From Arabidopsis thaliana (taxonomy: Eukaryota; Streptophyta; Magnoliopsida; Brassicales; Brassicaceae): DNA of 64,000 bases. The stretch spans positions 11,594,101 through 11,658,100 of the forward strand of contig NC_003074.8 of the NCBI RefSeq assembly GCF_000001735.4. The letters are read 5' to 3'. This document shows, in pieces, positions 1 through 9,946 of this stretch. Position 1 is the first letter of the stretch. Every line of letters starts with the position of its first letter. The notes below the pieces were generated by a model. That model worked only from the letters and a program-made list of their open reading frames with translations, did not search any database and had not been told where the DNA came from. Position numbers and translations under genes: made by a program.

Positions 1-1257
1 TATACCGGTCTTTTTCCTTGGTCTTCTAGAATCAACAAATTCTTCCTCCATTTTAAGCATTCCAATGTTAGTTTTCTCGCTAAAAGAACTAACTTCAGCC
101 ATAAAAGCATCCCATCCATCGTCTCTAACCTTTTGCAACTGACATTTAGTAGTTTTCACCAATGAAATAGCATTTAAGATATCTTGATCTTTTCTTTGCC
201 AAGCCTTTGATAAGCTATCACTGAGTCCCATAACAAGCAACATCAACTCCAGATAGAAAACAAAATCAAAGGTGTGAAAATACTTGAGAATACCATATGC
301 TTGTTGTCTTTTGGTGGTGTCGGTGCCTTCATCCTGGATATACTCGAGAACTATAACTATAGATGAAAACAACTCCTCAAGACGCAACAAAGTCTTATAA
401 TGTGAACCCCAACGAGTATTTCCAGGTCTTTGAAGGGAAAGTTCTTGGTTCAACCTAGTTCCTGTCTTAATTTCACCATTGCTAATCTTTTCTTCCACTT
501 TTTGCCGATCGATTTCCCGGATCTTATCTTTTCTTTTGCAAAAAGCTCCAACAACATTTAGCAAAACAGAAATCATATAAAAAAACTCTCCAACTTCAAC
601 ATGTTTTTTTGCAACTGCCATGACAACCAATTGTAGTTGATGAGCGAAGCAATGCACATAATATGCAGAGCTATTTTCTTTCAAAATCAATGATCTCAGT
701 CCATTGAACTTTCCTTTCATGTTGCTAGCTCCATCGTATCCCTTCCCTCTCAGCTTTTTCAAACTCAATCCATATTTAGCAAACAAAGAATCAATAGCAC
801 TTTTCAGAGATAAAGAAGATGTCTCTTGCACATGAATAACACCAATAAATCTTTCTTTAACTACCCCATACTTATCAACGAAGCGAAAAACTACTGCCAT
901 TTGCTCTTTATCTGAAGCATCAGCCGATTCATCTACAAGCAAGCCAAAGACATCATTATCCATTTCTTCAATAATAGATCTAGTTACCTCTTCTGAAAAG
1001 CAATGGACAATATCTTTTTGAATTGGTGGAGATGTCATCTGGTTATTTTTAGGAGCATTTTTCAACACAACTTTCTTTACAACTTCATTCTGACCAGCTA
1101 TATACTTCAAAAGCTCTAAAAAATTACCCTTATTTGTTGACTCTTCTGATTCATCATGACCACGAAATGGTAATCCTTGATGTAACAAGTGTCGAGAAAC
1201 ATCAATGGAAGCATTCAACCGGATTCGATAATCATTCTTCACAACATTGGTTTGCTT
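1..1257 (-). pseudogene. hAT transposase fragment (DUF4371 region), outer copy
   Basis: The minus strand carries the central catalytic region of a TTF/ZMYM-type hAT transposase, in the same order as the better-preserved copy at 3305-5614. The DESADASDKEQM block and the RGKGYDGASNM block are recognisable, the latter near the presumed second catalytic Asp. The fragment is cut at its N-terminal side by insertion of the next hAT copy at 1258-1265, and its C-terminal end lies outside the window. It differs from the other copies by scattered substitutions, for example near position 198. It cannot make a transposase in this state. Confidence 0.85.
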
Positions 1258-1265
1258 ATGGAGAG
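1258..1265. repeat. 8-bp hAT target-site duplication copy (ATGGAGAG)
   Basis: ATGGAGAG immediately precedes the hAT left terminus here and at 3196-3203, and immediately follows the right terminus at 6402-6409. The pre-insertion sequence survives at 5135-5142 inside the inner element. Eight base pairs is the hallmark duplication of hAT integration. Confidence 0.9.
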
Positions 1266-3203
1266 CAGTGGCGGAGCCAGAACAATGACTCACTGGGGTC
1301 AAAAAAAAATTAAACGAAACGATAAACTTTACTATAAACATAAAAATGTCATTACAAATAAAAACTCTAAAGATGAACTCTACGTTCACTCATATCTTGG
1401 AATCGTTTTATCACCGATTCGTTTGTAACAGTGTTAAGTACTTGCTTTTCAATAAAACAAACAAGACAATCACTTAAGAACACATCACCGAAACGGTTAC
1501 GCAATGTAGTCTTCACAAAATTCATCGCGGAAAAACATCTTACGACAGTTGCCGTTGCAACAGGAAGAATCAAAGATAGCTTTAGAAGACGATATACCAA
1601 AGGATGTGAAAGATGCTTTCTTGTCTCTACCATCACACGAGCAAGATCACCAAGATGCTCTAAATCTGTAAACCTTTCATCGTTTTTCACATTATCAAGG
1701 TAGATCTCAAGTTGATGATCAAGAGATCTACGCTCCACAAAACTAAAGTCATCTGGATAAAACTCGGTCAATCTCACGAGCATGGACTTATCAAACTGAC
1801 GAAAAGAATCTATCGGACTCAAAGATGACATGCAAATAAGTAGTTCAGAATTCAACTCATCAAAGCAGTCATTAAACTCTTGAAGTTGCATATCTAAGAC
1901 AGTGTAGAAACAATCCACCTTATAGTGATGCAAGTTGGTTATACCGGTCTTTTTCCTTGGTCTTCTAGAATCAACAAATTCTTCCTCCATTTTAAGCATT
2001 CCAGTGTTAGTTTTCTCGCTAAAAGAACTAACTTCAGCCATAAAAGCATCCCATCCATCGTCTCTAACCTTTTGCAACTGACATTTAGTAGTTTTCACCA
2101 ATGAAATAGCATTTAAGATATCTTGATCTTTTCTTTGCAAAGCCTTTGATAAGCTATCAGTGAGTCCCATAACAAGCAACATCAACTCCAGATAGAAAAC
2201 AAAATCAAAGGTGTGAAAATACTTGAGAATACCATATGCTTGTTGTCTTTTGGTGGTGTCGGTGCCTTCATCCTGGATATACTCGAGAACTATAACTATA
2301 GATGAAAACAACTCCTCAAGACGCAACAAAGTCTTATAATGTGAACCCCAACGAGTATTTCCAGGTCTTTGAAGGGAAAGTTCTTGGTTCAACCCAGTTC
2401 CTGTCTTAATTTCACCATTGCTAATCTTTTCTTCCACTTTTTGCCGATCGATTTCCCGGATCTTATCTTTTCTTTTGCAAGAAGCTCCAACAACATTTAG
2501 CAAAACAGAAATCATATAAAAAAACTCTCCAACTTCAACATGTTTTTTTGCAACTGCCATGACAACCAATTGTAGTTGATGAGCGAAGCAATGCACATAA
2601 TATGCAGAGCTATTTTCTTTCAAAATCAATGATCTTAGTCCATTGAACTTTCCTTTCATGTTGCTAGCTCCATCGTATCCCTTCCCTCTCAGCTTTTTCA
2701 AACTCAATCCATATTTAGCAAACAAAGAATCAATAGCACTTTTCAGAGATAAAGAAGATGTCTCTTGCACATGAATAACACCAATAAATCTTTCTTTAAC
2801 TACCCCATACTTATCAACGAAGCGAAAAACTACTGCCATTTGCTCTTTATCTGAAGCATCAGCCGATTCATCTACAAGCAAGCCAAAGACATCATTATCC
2901 ATTTCTTCAATAATAGATCTAGTTACCTCTTCTGAAAAGCAATGGACAATATCTTTTTGAATTGGTGGAGATGTCATCTGGTTATTTTTAGGAGCATTTT
3001 TCAACACAACTTTCTTTACAACTTCATTCTGACCAGCTGTATACTTCAAAAGCTCTAAAAATTACCCTTATTTGTTGACTCTTCTGATTCATCATGACCA
3101 CGAAATGGTAATCCTTGATGTAACAAGTGTCGAGAAACATCAATGGAAGCATTCAACCGGATTCGATAATCATTCTCCACAACATTGGTTTGCTTATGGA
3201 GAG
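1266..3203 (-). mobile_element. hAT transposon, extra 1.94-kb unit of the ladder
   Basis: The unit opens with the hAT terminal inverted repeat (1266-1279) and closes at ATGGAGAG (3196-3203), directly abutting the terminal repeat of the complete inner element. It has no matching right half anywhere: after the right terminus at 7666 the sequence is CCCCCAGTA, not ATGGAGAG. A further nested insertion would have left a second right arm and a second target duplication. The unit is therefore best read as a duplication product of unequal exchange between the outer-left and inner-left arms. It differs from the neighbouring units by point changes and one missing A near 3055. Confidence 0.8.
1367..3203 (-). 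pseudogene. hAT transposase fragment, middle unit (560-residue open C-terminal part)
   Basis: An open frame from 3049 to 1367 encodes about 560 residues of hAT transposase. It contains the DUF4371-type catalytic region and the C-terminal hAT dimerisation domain, visible as RCFSAMNFVKTTLRNRFGD near the end. Upstream coding at 3055-3203 is in another frame because one A is missing from the A-run near 3055. The protein is cut at 3204 by the inverted repeat of the next element, so the zinc-finger N-terminus is absent. One oddity is VVRCFS where the inner copy has VERC, which removes the conserved Glu of the dimerisation motif. It is not a functional transposase, although a truncated product with a dimerisation domain is conceivable. 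Confidence 0.85.
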
Positions 3204-5976
3204 CAGTGGCGGAGCCAGAACAATGACTCACTGGGGTCAAAAAAAAATTAAACGAAACGATAAACTTTACTATAAACATAACAATGTCATTACAAATAAA
3301 AACTCTAAAGATGAACTCTACGTTCACTCATATCTTGGAATCGTTTTATCACCGATTCGTTTGTAACAGTGTTAAGTACTTGCTTTTCAATAAAACAAAC
3401 AAGACAATCACTTAAGAACACATCACCGATACGGTTACGCAATGTAGTCTTCACAAAATTCATCGCGGAAATACATCTTTCGACTGTTGCCGTTGCAACA
3501 GGAAGAATCAAAGATAGCTTTAGAAGACGATATACCAAAGGATGTGAAAGATGCTTTCTTGTCTCTACCATCACACGAGCAAGATCACCAAGACGCTTTA
3601 AATCTGTAAACCTTTCATCGTTTTTCACATTATCAAGGTAGATCTCAAGTTGATGATCAAGAGATCTACGCTCCACAAAACTAAAGTCATCTGGATAAAA
3701 CTAGGTCAATCTCTCGAGCATGGACTTATCAAACTGACGAAAAGAATCTATTGGACTCAAAGATGACATGCAAATAAGTAGTTCAGAATTCAACTCATCA
3801 AAGCGGTCATTAAACTCTTGAAGTTGCATATCTAAGACAGTGTAGAAACAATCCACCTTATAGTGATGCAAGTTGGTTATACCCGTCTTTTTCCTTGGTC
3901 TTCTAGAATCAACAAATTCTTCCTCCATTTTAAGTATTCCAGTGTTATTTTTCTCGCTAAAAGAACTAACTTCAGCCATAAAAGCATCCCATCCATCGTC
4001 TCTAACCTTTTGCAACTGACATTTAGTAGTTTTCACCAATGAAATAGCATTTAAGATATCTTGATCTTTTCTTTGCAAAGCCTTTGATAAGCTATCAGTG
4101 AGTCCCATAACAAGCAACATCAACTCCAGATAGAAAACAAAATCAAAGGTGTGAAAATACTTGAGAATACCATATGCTTGTTGTCTTTTGGTGGTGTCGG
4201 TGCCTTCATCCTGGATATACTCGAGAACTATAACTATAGATGAAAACAACTCCTCAAGACGCAACAAAGTCTTATAATGTGAACCCCAACGAGTATTTCC
4301 AGGTCTTTGAAGGGAAAGTTCTTGGTTCAACCCAGTTCCTGTCTTAATTTCACCATTGCTAATCTTTTCTTCCACTTTTTGCCGATCGATTTCCCGGATC
4401 TTATCTTTTCTTTTGCAAGAAGCTCCAACAACATTTAGCAAAACATAAATCATATCAAAAAACTCTCCAACTTCAACATGTTTTTTTGCAACTGCCATGA
4501 CAACCAATTGTAGTTGATGAGCGAAGCAATGCACATAATATGCAGAGCTATTTTCTTTCAAAATCAATGATCTCAGTTCATTGAACTTTCCTTTCATGTT
4601 GCTAGCTCCATCGTATCCCTTCCCTCTCAGCTTTTTCAAACTCAATCCATATTTAGCAAACAAAGAATCAATAGCACTTTTCAGAGATAAAGAAGATGTC
4701 TCTTGCACATGAATAACACCAATAAATCTTTCTTTAACTACCCCATACTTATCAACAAAGCGAAAAACTACTTCCATTTGCTCTTTATCTGAAGCATCAG
4801 CCGATTCATCTACAAGCAAGCCAAAGACATCATTATCCATTTCTTCAATAATAGATCTAGTTACCTCTTCTGAAAAGCAATGGACAATATCTTTTTGAAT
4901 TGGTGGAGATGTCATCTGGTTATTTTTAGGAGCATTTTTCAACACAACTTTCTTTACAACTTCATTCTGACCAGCTGTATACTTCAAAAGCTCTAAAAAA
5001 TTACCCTTATTTGTTGACTCTTCTGATTCATCATGACCACGAAATGGTAATCCTTGATGTAACAAGTGTCGAGAAACATCAATGGAAGCATTCAACCGGA
5101 TTCGATAATCATTCTTCACAACATTGGTTTGCTTATGGAGAGCATGCTTGATGGACTGACCTTGTTTCATCAAATCCTCACATTTTCTTTTCGCATTATT
5201 GTGAAAACTATTCACATCCAATCCCACATGTTGGTCCAACCTATCAGCCTTATTCCAACTACAAAAACCAGTTGATAGAAAGCTATCACTCCCTCCTTGA
5301 TTTCCAGCTTGATCTCTGAATAAGTAACAATACAAGCAAAAAGCTTTTTCTTTCTCCACACTATACTCCAACCAATCACCATACAAATCAAACCATTTTG
5401 GATTAAAACGGCGTAACACCTTTCCAATTGCTATTTGTTTAAACTTATGACCACGAGGTTGACAAGGTCCCCTAATCAAATATTCACGTCGTACCTCATC
5501 TCTTTGATTAGGATGATAACTTAGAATGCTTTTTCTCTTTGCGGGATCTCTTGGCAATTCATTTAAATTAATATCAGGTGGTGGCGGAGATTTTCTTTTC
5601 AGAAACCGATACATTATTTTTGTTGTTGCCTTGCCTACATACAAAAATAAGAAACAATATAAAAATCATGAGTTAAAACTTAAATCAAATATAAAAATTG
5701 TTTTCTCCGTGGCCTTATCATGATTCATGACAACTTTAATTTTTATCATTAGTAAAAATTACTGTGAGATTAAATTAGAAACTAAAACAAACTACATCAA
5801 AAATTAAGAAGAAAACAGTATATTGACGACTAACGTTACAAAGAAAACTCATGAATAATGACGAATTGAGTTTTCAATTTTTGACAGAATAACAACACCA
5901 AAAACTAAATTAATCACAAACAAATTTTGCTTAAGTGATCAAATTGAAATTGGTTAATAGTTAATTAAACTTTATA

Positions 5977-6009
<33 letters not shown>

Positions 6010-6401
6010 AAGAGTTTACCTTGAAATCTATAGTCTCGAGCCTTAATCTGATTTTCAAGGATGTGATGATTGTATAAAAAAACAAAAGAGGAAGAAGCTA
6101 AACTGTTTTTGGCTACCACGACACATGTTCAATTATTTAGGTTTTTTACTTTCTTAATTTTGACAGATTTTTATTGAACCTAACATTAGTATAATTCAAT
6201 AAAATTATTGGGCTTTTGTATTTATAATTCACAAAATTTTATTGGGCTTTGTTTTACTTGTACCTCAACAAATCATTCATAGGGGTCAATATTTTTGTTT
6301 GACTGGGGTCAATAAATAGTTTTTTAATAAAAATTCTATTATTTTTCAAAAGTTCACTGGGGTCATTTGACCCCTATAATTCTTCATTGGCTCCGTCCCT
6401 G
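3204..6401 (-). mobile_element. Complete hAT transposon, inner copy (3198 bp)
   Basis: Both termini are visible: CAGTGGCGGAGCCA at 3204-3217, and its imperfect inverse at 6388-6401, which reads CAGGGACGGAGCCA on the minus strand (12 of 14 matching). The internal extension GGGGTCAAA is present at both ends. The element is flanked by the 8-bp direct repeat ATGGAGAG (3196-3203 and 6402-6409), the length expected for the hAT superfamily. It contains one transposase gene on the minus strand with a probable 5'-UTR intron. A TA dinucleotide tract lies at about 5983-6008. Confidence 0.93.
3305..5614 (-). pseudogene. hAT transposase (TTF-type zinc finger plus hAT dimerisation), one premature stop
   Basis: This is a hAT-superfamily transposase of the TTF zinc finger/ZMYM1-like clade, about 769 codons from the ATG at 5614 to the stop at 3305. 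Order of domains: a Pro-rich N-terminus, a TTF-type finger around residues 60-150 (WFDLYGDWLEYS, then CLYCYLFRD), the DUF4371/RNase H-fold catalytic region, and a C-terminal dimerisation domain (residues about 650-750). A possible further ATG lies 10 codons upstream at 5644, but a splice acceptor TATGTAG between the two favours 5614. A donor CAAG|GTAAAC near 6020 would complete a 5'-UTR intron. The only visible lesion is an in-frame TAG at about 3701-3703, where the other copies have a CGG-derived codon. It removes the last 131 codons, including the dimerisation domain, so the copy is dead or encodes a truncated protein. Confidence 0.88.
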
Positions 6402-7666
6402 ATGGAGAGCATGCTTGATGGACTGACCTTGTCTCATCAAATCCTCACATTTTCTTTTCGCATTATTGTGAAAACTATTCACATCCAATCCCACATGTTG
6501 GTCCAACCTATCAGCCTTATTCCAACTACAAAAACTAGTTGATAGAAAGCTATCACTCCCTCCTTGATTTCCAGCTTGATCTCTGAATAAGTAACAATAC
6601 AAGCAAAAAGCTTTTTCTTTCTCCACACTATACTCCAACCAATCACCATACAAATCAAACCATTTTGGATTAAAACGGCGTAACACCTTTCCAATTGCTA
6701 TTTGTTTAAACTTATGACCACGAGGTTGACAAGGTCCCCTAATCAAATATTCACGTCGTACCTCATCTCTTTGATTAGGATGATAACTTAGAATGCTTTT
6801 TCTCTTTGCGGGATCACTTGGCAATTCATTTAAATTAATATCAGGTGGTGGCGGAGATTTTCTTTTCAGAAACCGATACATTATTTTTGTTGTTGCCTTG
6901 CCTACATACAAAAATAAGAAACAATATAAAAATCATGAGTTAAAACTTAAATCAAATATAAAAATTGTTTTCTCCGTGGCCTTATCATGATTCATGACAA
7001 CTTTAATTTTTGTCATTAGTAAAAATTACTGTGAGATTAAATTAGAAACTAAAACAAACTACATCAAAAATTAAGAAGAAAACAGTATATTGACGACTAA
7101 CGTTACAAAGAAAACTCATGAATAATGACGAATTGAGTTTTCAATTTTTGACAGAATAACAACACCAAAAACTAAATTAATCACAAACAAATTTTGCTTA
7201 AGTGATCAAATTGAAATTGGTTGATAGTTAATTAAACTTTATATAAAACATATATATATATATATATATATATAAAAGAGTTTACCTTGAAATCTATAGT
7301 CTCGAGCCTTAATCTGATTTTCAAGGATGTGATGATTGTATAAAAAAACAAAAGAGGAAGAAGCTAAACTGTTTTTGGCTACCACGACACATGTTCAATT
7401 ATTTAGGTTTTTTACTTTCTTAATTTTGACAGATTTTTATTGGACCTAACATTAGTATAATTCAATAAAATTATTAGGCTTTTGTATTTATAATTCACAA
7501 AATTTTATTGGGTTTTGTTTTACTTGTACCTCAACAAATCATTCATAGGGGTCAATATTTTTGTTTGACTGGGGTCAATAAATAGTTTTTAATAAAAATT
7601 TTATTATTTTCCAAAAGTTCACTAGGGTCATTTGACCCCTATAATTCTTCATTGGCTCCGTCCCTG
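6402..7666 (-). mobile_element. hAT transposon, right part of the outer copy
   Basis: After the second ATGGAGAG (6402-6409) the outer element resumes exactly where the uninterrupted copy continues at 5143. It runs through the transposase N-terminus, the 5'-UTR intron and a TA tract (about 7249-7275) to the right terminus at 7653-7666, whose inverse begins CAGGGACGGAGCCA. It is about 97% similar by eye to 5135-6401. The host flank follows as CCCCCAGTAAAAAT. Confidence 0.9.
6410..6881 (-). pseudogene. hAT transposase N-terminal fragment (TTF zinc finger), outer copy
   Basis: The minus strand from the ATG at 6881 (an alternative lies at 6911) encodes the first 150-160 residues of the hAT transposase, including the zinc-finger region with WFDLYGDWLEYS and CLYCYLFRD. 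The reading frame breaks at 6410, where the 5.1-kb nested block intervenes, and its continuation lies at 1-1257. It differs from the inner copy by a few residues, such as Ser for Arg in NELPSDP. It is non-functional as a transposase, but the DNA-binding finger is intact. Confidence 0.85.
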
Positions 7667-7949
7667 CCCCCAGTAAAAATTTCTCGATTTCAAAATATAT
7701 CGAAACCTTGAGTAATAAAAAAAGTGGGATGCTGTATTTTCAGGATTGAATTTCATATTCGAATGGACCTCGTAATCGTAAGAAAGTAGGTTTGTTTAGT
7801 TATATGCCTAGTATACATAAAATAAAATGTGAAAAAAAATTACGAAACAGAGAAATGATAACAATTTTGGTTTCATGACACTTGCTAGTCTATATTATTT
7901 TTGTTTCTTGACACTTGCTAGTCTATATTATTTAACAATTTTGGTTTCA
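7667..7949. other. No gene seen
   Basis: This is AT-rich sequence between the hAT right end and the antisense host-gene relic. No open frame or terminal repeat was recognised. A short duplication occurs near 7863-7945, where GACACTTGCTAGTCTATATT appears twice. Confidence 0.5.
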
Positions 7950-8385
7950 TGACAAATACGTTTCATAATAATCGCCATAATATAAATTATATGATTACTA
8001 TTACCACCACCTCTTTGTATTATATCATGATTCTTTATCAACGAAGCCACCGACTCACTCGTAACCACTTCAAAATTCTTCGTCATGTGAACATTCCCAA
8101 CGAGTTGACTCAACACAACCGATTCCGTAACCGAGTTTTTCTTCTTATGCTGCAGCTAAATCGTCGCTCTCACAATCTCAGTGTGCATCGAGCTCGATAA
8201 TCTCCTGATTCCTTTAGCTCCATCGATCAAAATCACCGGAATAACATCAGAGCTTTTCTTGCCACTGTGTTTAGAGAAGAAGAGGACTGATTCGGGGATC
8301 CGATTACGAATCCGGGTTAACGGGTCACTGAGGAACAAGGAGGTTTTAGGGTCCACGAGCATAATGTGTTTGAAATTGCGTCTTA

Positions 8386-9388
8386 GGCTTTGTTCGTTTC
8401 TCCATTTGACAGATCCATCCAACTCATCTATTCAACATGTCCATCTGAATGATTCATTCGACTCTTGTTCGTTTCATTTTTAGTCGGTTCATTTGACTGG
8501 ACTATCCGAATGAGATGTTGTTCGTTTGCTTATCTCTATCTCCATCCAAATGTTTTGTAATAATACAAATACCTAAAATACCCATGCTTTCATCTAATTA
8601 TATTTTTATTATTACCTGTAAACATATTAATTTTAATTTTTAATCTAAAATATATTTAAAAGTAAATAAATTTCAAATATTAGTTTTTTATATTTATAAA
8701 TTTATTTTATGTTTTTGGCGGGAGAACGTGATTTTACAGTTTTGACGGAAAAACTCGATTTTACGGTTTTGGCGGAAAACAAAATTTTACGTTTTTGGCG
8801 GAAAAACGTGATTTTACGTTTTTCGCGAGAAAACGTGATTTTACGTTTTGGCGGGAAAACGTGATTTTGCGGTTTTGGCTGGAAAACATGATTTTGCGGT
8901 TTTGACGGAAAAACATGATTTTGCGATTTTGACGGAAAAACACGATTTTACGGTTTTGGCGGGAAAACGTGAGTTTGCGGTTTGGGCGGGAAAACAGAAT
9001 TTTACGGTTTTGGCGGAAAACGGAATTTTACTGTTTTAACGGAAAAATTCGATACTGCGGTTCTATCGAAATTTTTTATTTTATTTTTTTAAAAATAATT
9101 GTAAAATAAGATTTAAGTCTATTTGTTGTTTATCTAAAAAATACATCTAAATAATCAATTGAAATAATTAGGGTATTTTGTCATTTTTTGTTTTGGACTG
9201 AATCATCTCCATCCAAATAATCCAATTTAGTTCAGCCAAATGAGTTTCAAAATTAAGTCTAAATTTTAAAACTCATCCAGATGATTCATTTGGATGGATC
9301 ATCTGAATGAACCGTTTTTGGCATCAAACGAACATCAAAACTCATCTCCATCCAGATGATCCATCTGACTGGTGAAACGAACATGGCC
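8386..9388. mobile_element. Tourist-like (PIF/Harbinger) MITE, 1003 bp
   Basis: The element begins GGCTTTGTTCGTTTCTCCA (8386) and ends with the inverse of GGCCATGTTCGTTTCACCA (9388). It is flanked by the 3-bp duplication TTA (8383-8385 and 9389-9391), as expected for PIF/Harbinger insertions. Internal parts near the two ends also repeat inversely (AGATGGATCATCTGG-like blocks). No coding capacity is seen. Excising it together with one TTA restores an open reading frame in the flanking relic, which confirms the boundaries. Confidence 0.85.
8714..9060. repeat. Minisatellite of about 27 bp with E2F-like motifs inside the MITE
   Basis: About 13 degenerate copies of a unit close to TTTTGGCGGGAAAACGTGAT run through this stretch. 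Exact matches to the plant E2F consensus TTSSCGSSAA occur at 8848-8857 and 8956-8965 (TTGGCGGGAA). Several other units differ from it by one base, for example at 8715-8724. Confidence 0.8.
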
Positions 9389-9600
9389 TTACTCGACCTA
9401 GCAGCATTGGGTAACACACCCATCTTCTCAAGCTTATCGGAACGTCATCCACAAACCCGGGTAGCGAGTTTTCAGGATCCAACTCAGTCACGTCGAAACC
9501 CACTACTGAGCCATGTGTTCGGTCGAGTTATTCAACGACGACGAATCGTTGTAAGCTCGATGAGTCTTCTTCCACCAAATTGCCTCAGACGATGACGATT

Positions 9601-9944
9601 TCGATTGCATCTTCATGAATTTCGTGAGATTAAATCCCCAAACAGAGTCGATTTGATTCGACGAATTCAAATTTCGATGAACATCAACGAGTTTTAAGAA
9701 CGAGTCTTTCTCTTCTTCGATCATTTCAATACAGGTTAAACAATAGTTTGAAACGAAACAGGTTAACAAAACAAAATATAGAAAGTATAGACCCATGTAA
9801 TAACATTGGAAAAATAGCTTTTAAACAATTTGGGCTGGGCTAATGTAAAATTTATTATAACATTGAAAGTTTAGTTTAAAAAGAAATTGGGTTGGATTAA
9901 TTTTAATTTAGTTTTCTGACATGTACAAATATTAAAGTTTGATT
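9601..9944. other. No gene seen
   Basis: This lies between the host-gene relic and the LINE fragment. An open minus-strand stretch (9503-9796) partly continues the relic but was not recognised further. The rest is AT-rich with no terminal repeats that I could identify. Confidence 0.4.
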
Positions 9945-9946
9945 GG

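Larger units (their letters stand above)
1..1265 (-). mobile_element. hAT transposon, left part of the outer copy (runs off the window start)
   Basis: This is the interior of a hAT element whose left end lies before the window. It is near-identical to 1939-3203 and 3878-5142, and the minus strand encodes the middle and dimerisation parts of the transposase. It stops at ATGGAGAG (1258-1265), where the next element begins with the inverted repeat starting CAGTGGCGGAGCCA at 1266. In the uninterrupted copy the same ATGGAGAG (5135-5142) continues into CATGCTTGATGG. The remainder of this outer copy resumes at 6402-6410, so this is the left half of an element split by insertion of its own kind. Confidence 0.9.
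1..5142. repeat. Tandem ladder of 1.94-kb hAT segments (phase repeats at 1, 1939 and 3878)
   Basis: The sequence starting at 1 recurs at about 1939 and again at about 3878, with only scattered substitutions and one 1-bp indel. Unit lengths between left termini are 1938 bp (1266-3203) and 1939 bp (3204-5142). The array may extend upstream of the window. Confidence 0.9.
7950..9600 (-). pseudogene. Host-gene relic (conserved plant protein of unknown function), split by a MITE
   Basis: Removing 8386-9391 joins a minus-strand frame that reads GFDVTELDPENSLPGFVDD at about 9507-9450, crosses the MITE site as YPMLLGRVRRNFKHIMLVD, and goes on through KTSLFLSDPLTRIRNRIPES and KGIRRLSSSMHTEIVRA to about 8160. 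Past one in-frame stop it continues as SVVLSQLVGNVHMTKNFEVV to about 8040. From memory this resembles the C-terminal half of the conserved Arabidopsis AT4G12700/AT2G04280-type family, whose function I do not know. Only part of the gene is present, with a stop and probable frameshifts near 9500, so it is a pseudogene or a transposed fragment. The family assignment is the weaker part of this call; the frame continuity across the MITE is clear. Confidence 0.6.

Noticed and set aside
1266-3203. A third nested hAT insertion
   Set aside because: A true insertion would leave its right arm and a further ATGGAGAG downstream of 7666; neither exists, so unequal exchange is the simpler explanation.
5983-6008. 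TA repeat as an origin or regulatory element
   Set aside because: It is a simple TA microsatellite shared with the sister hAT copy (7249-7275), without other signals.
8714-9060. Regularly spaced repeats that could suggest a CRISPR-like array
   Set aside because: Units are contiguous and degenerate with no unique spacers, and the setting is a plant MITE; this is a minisatellite.
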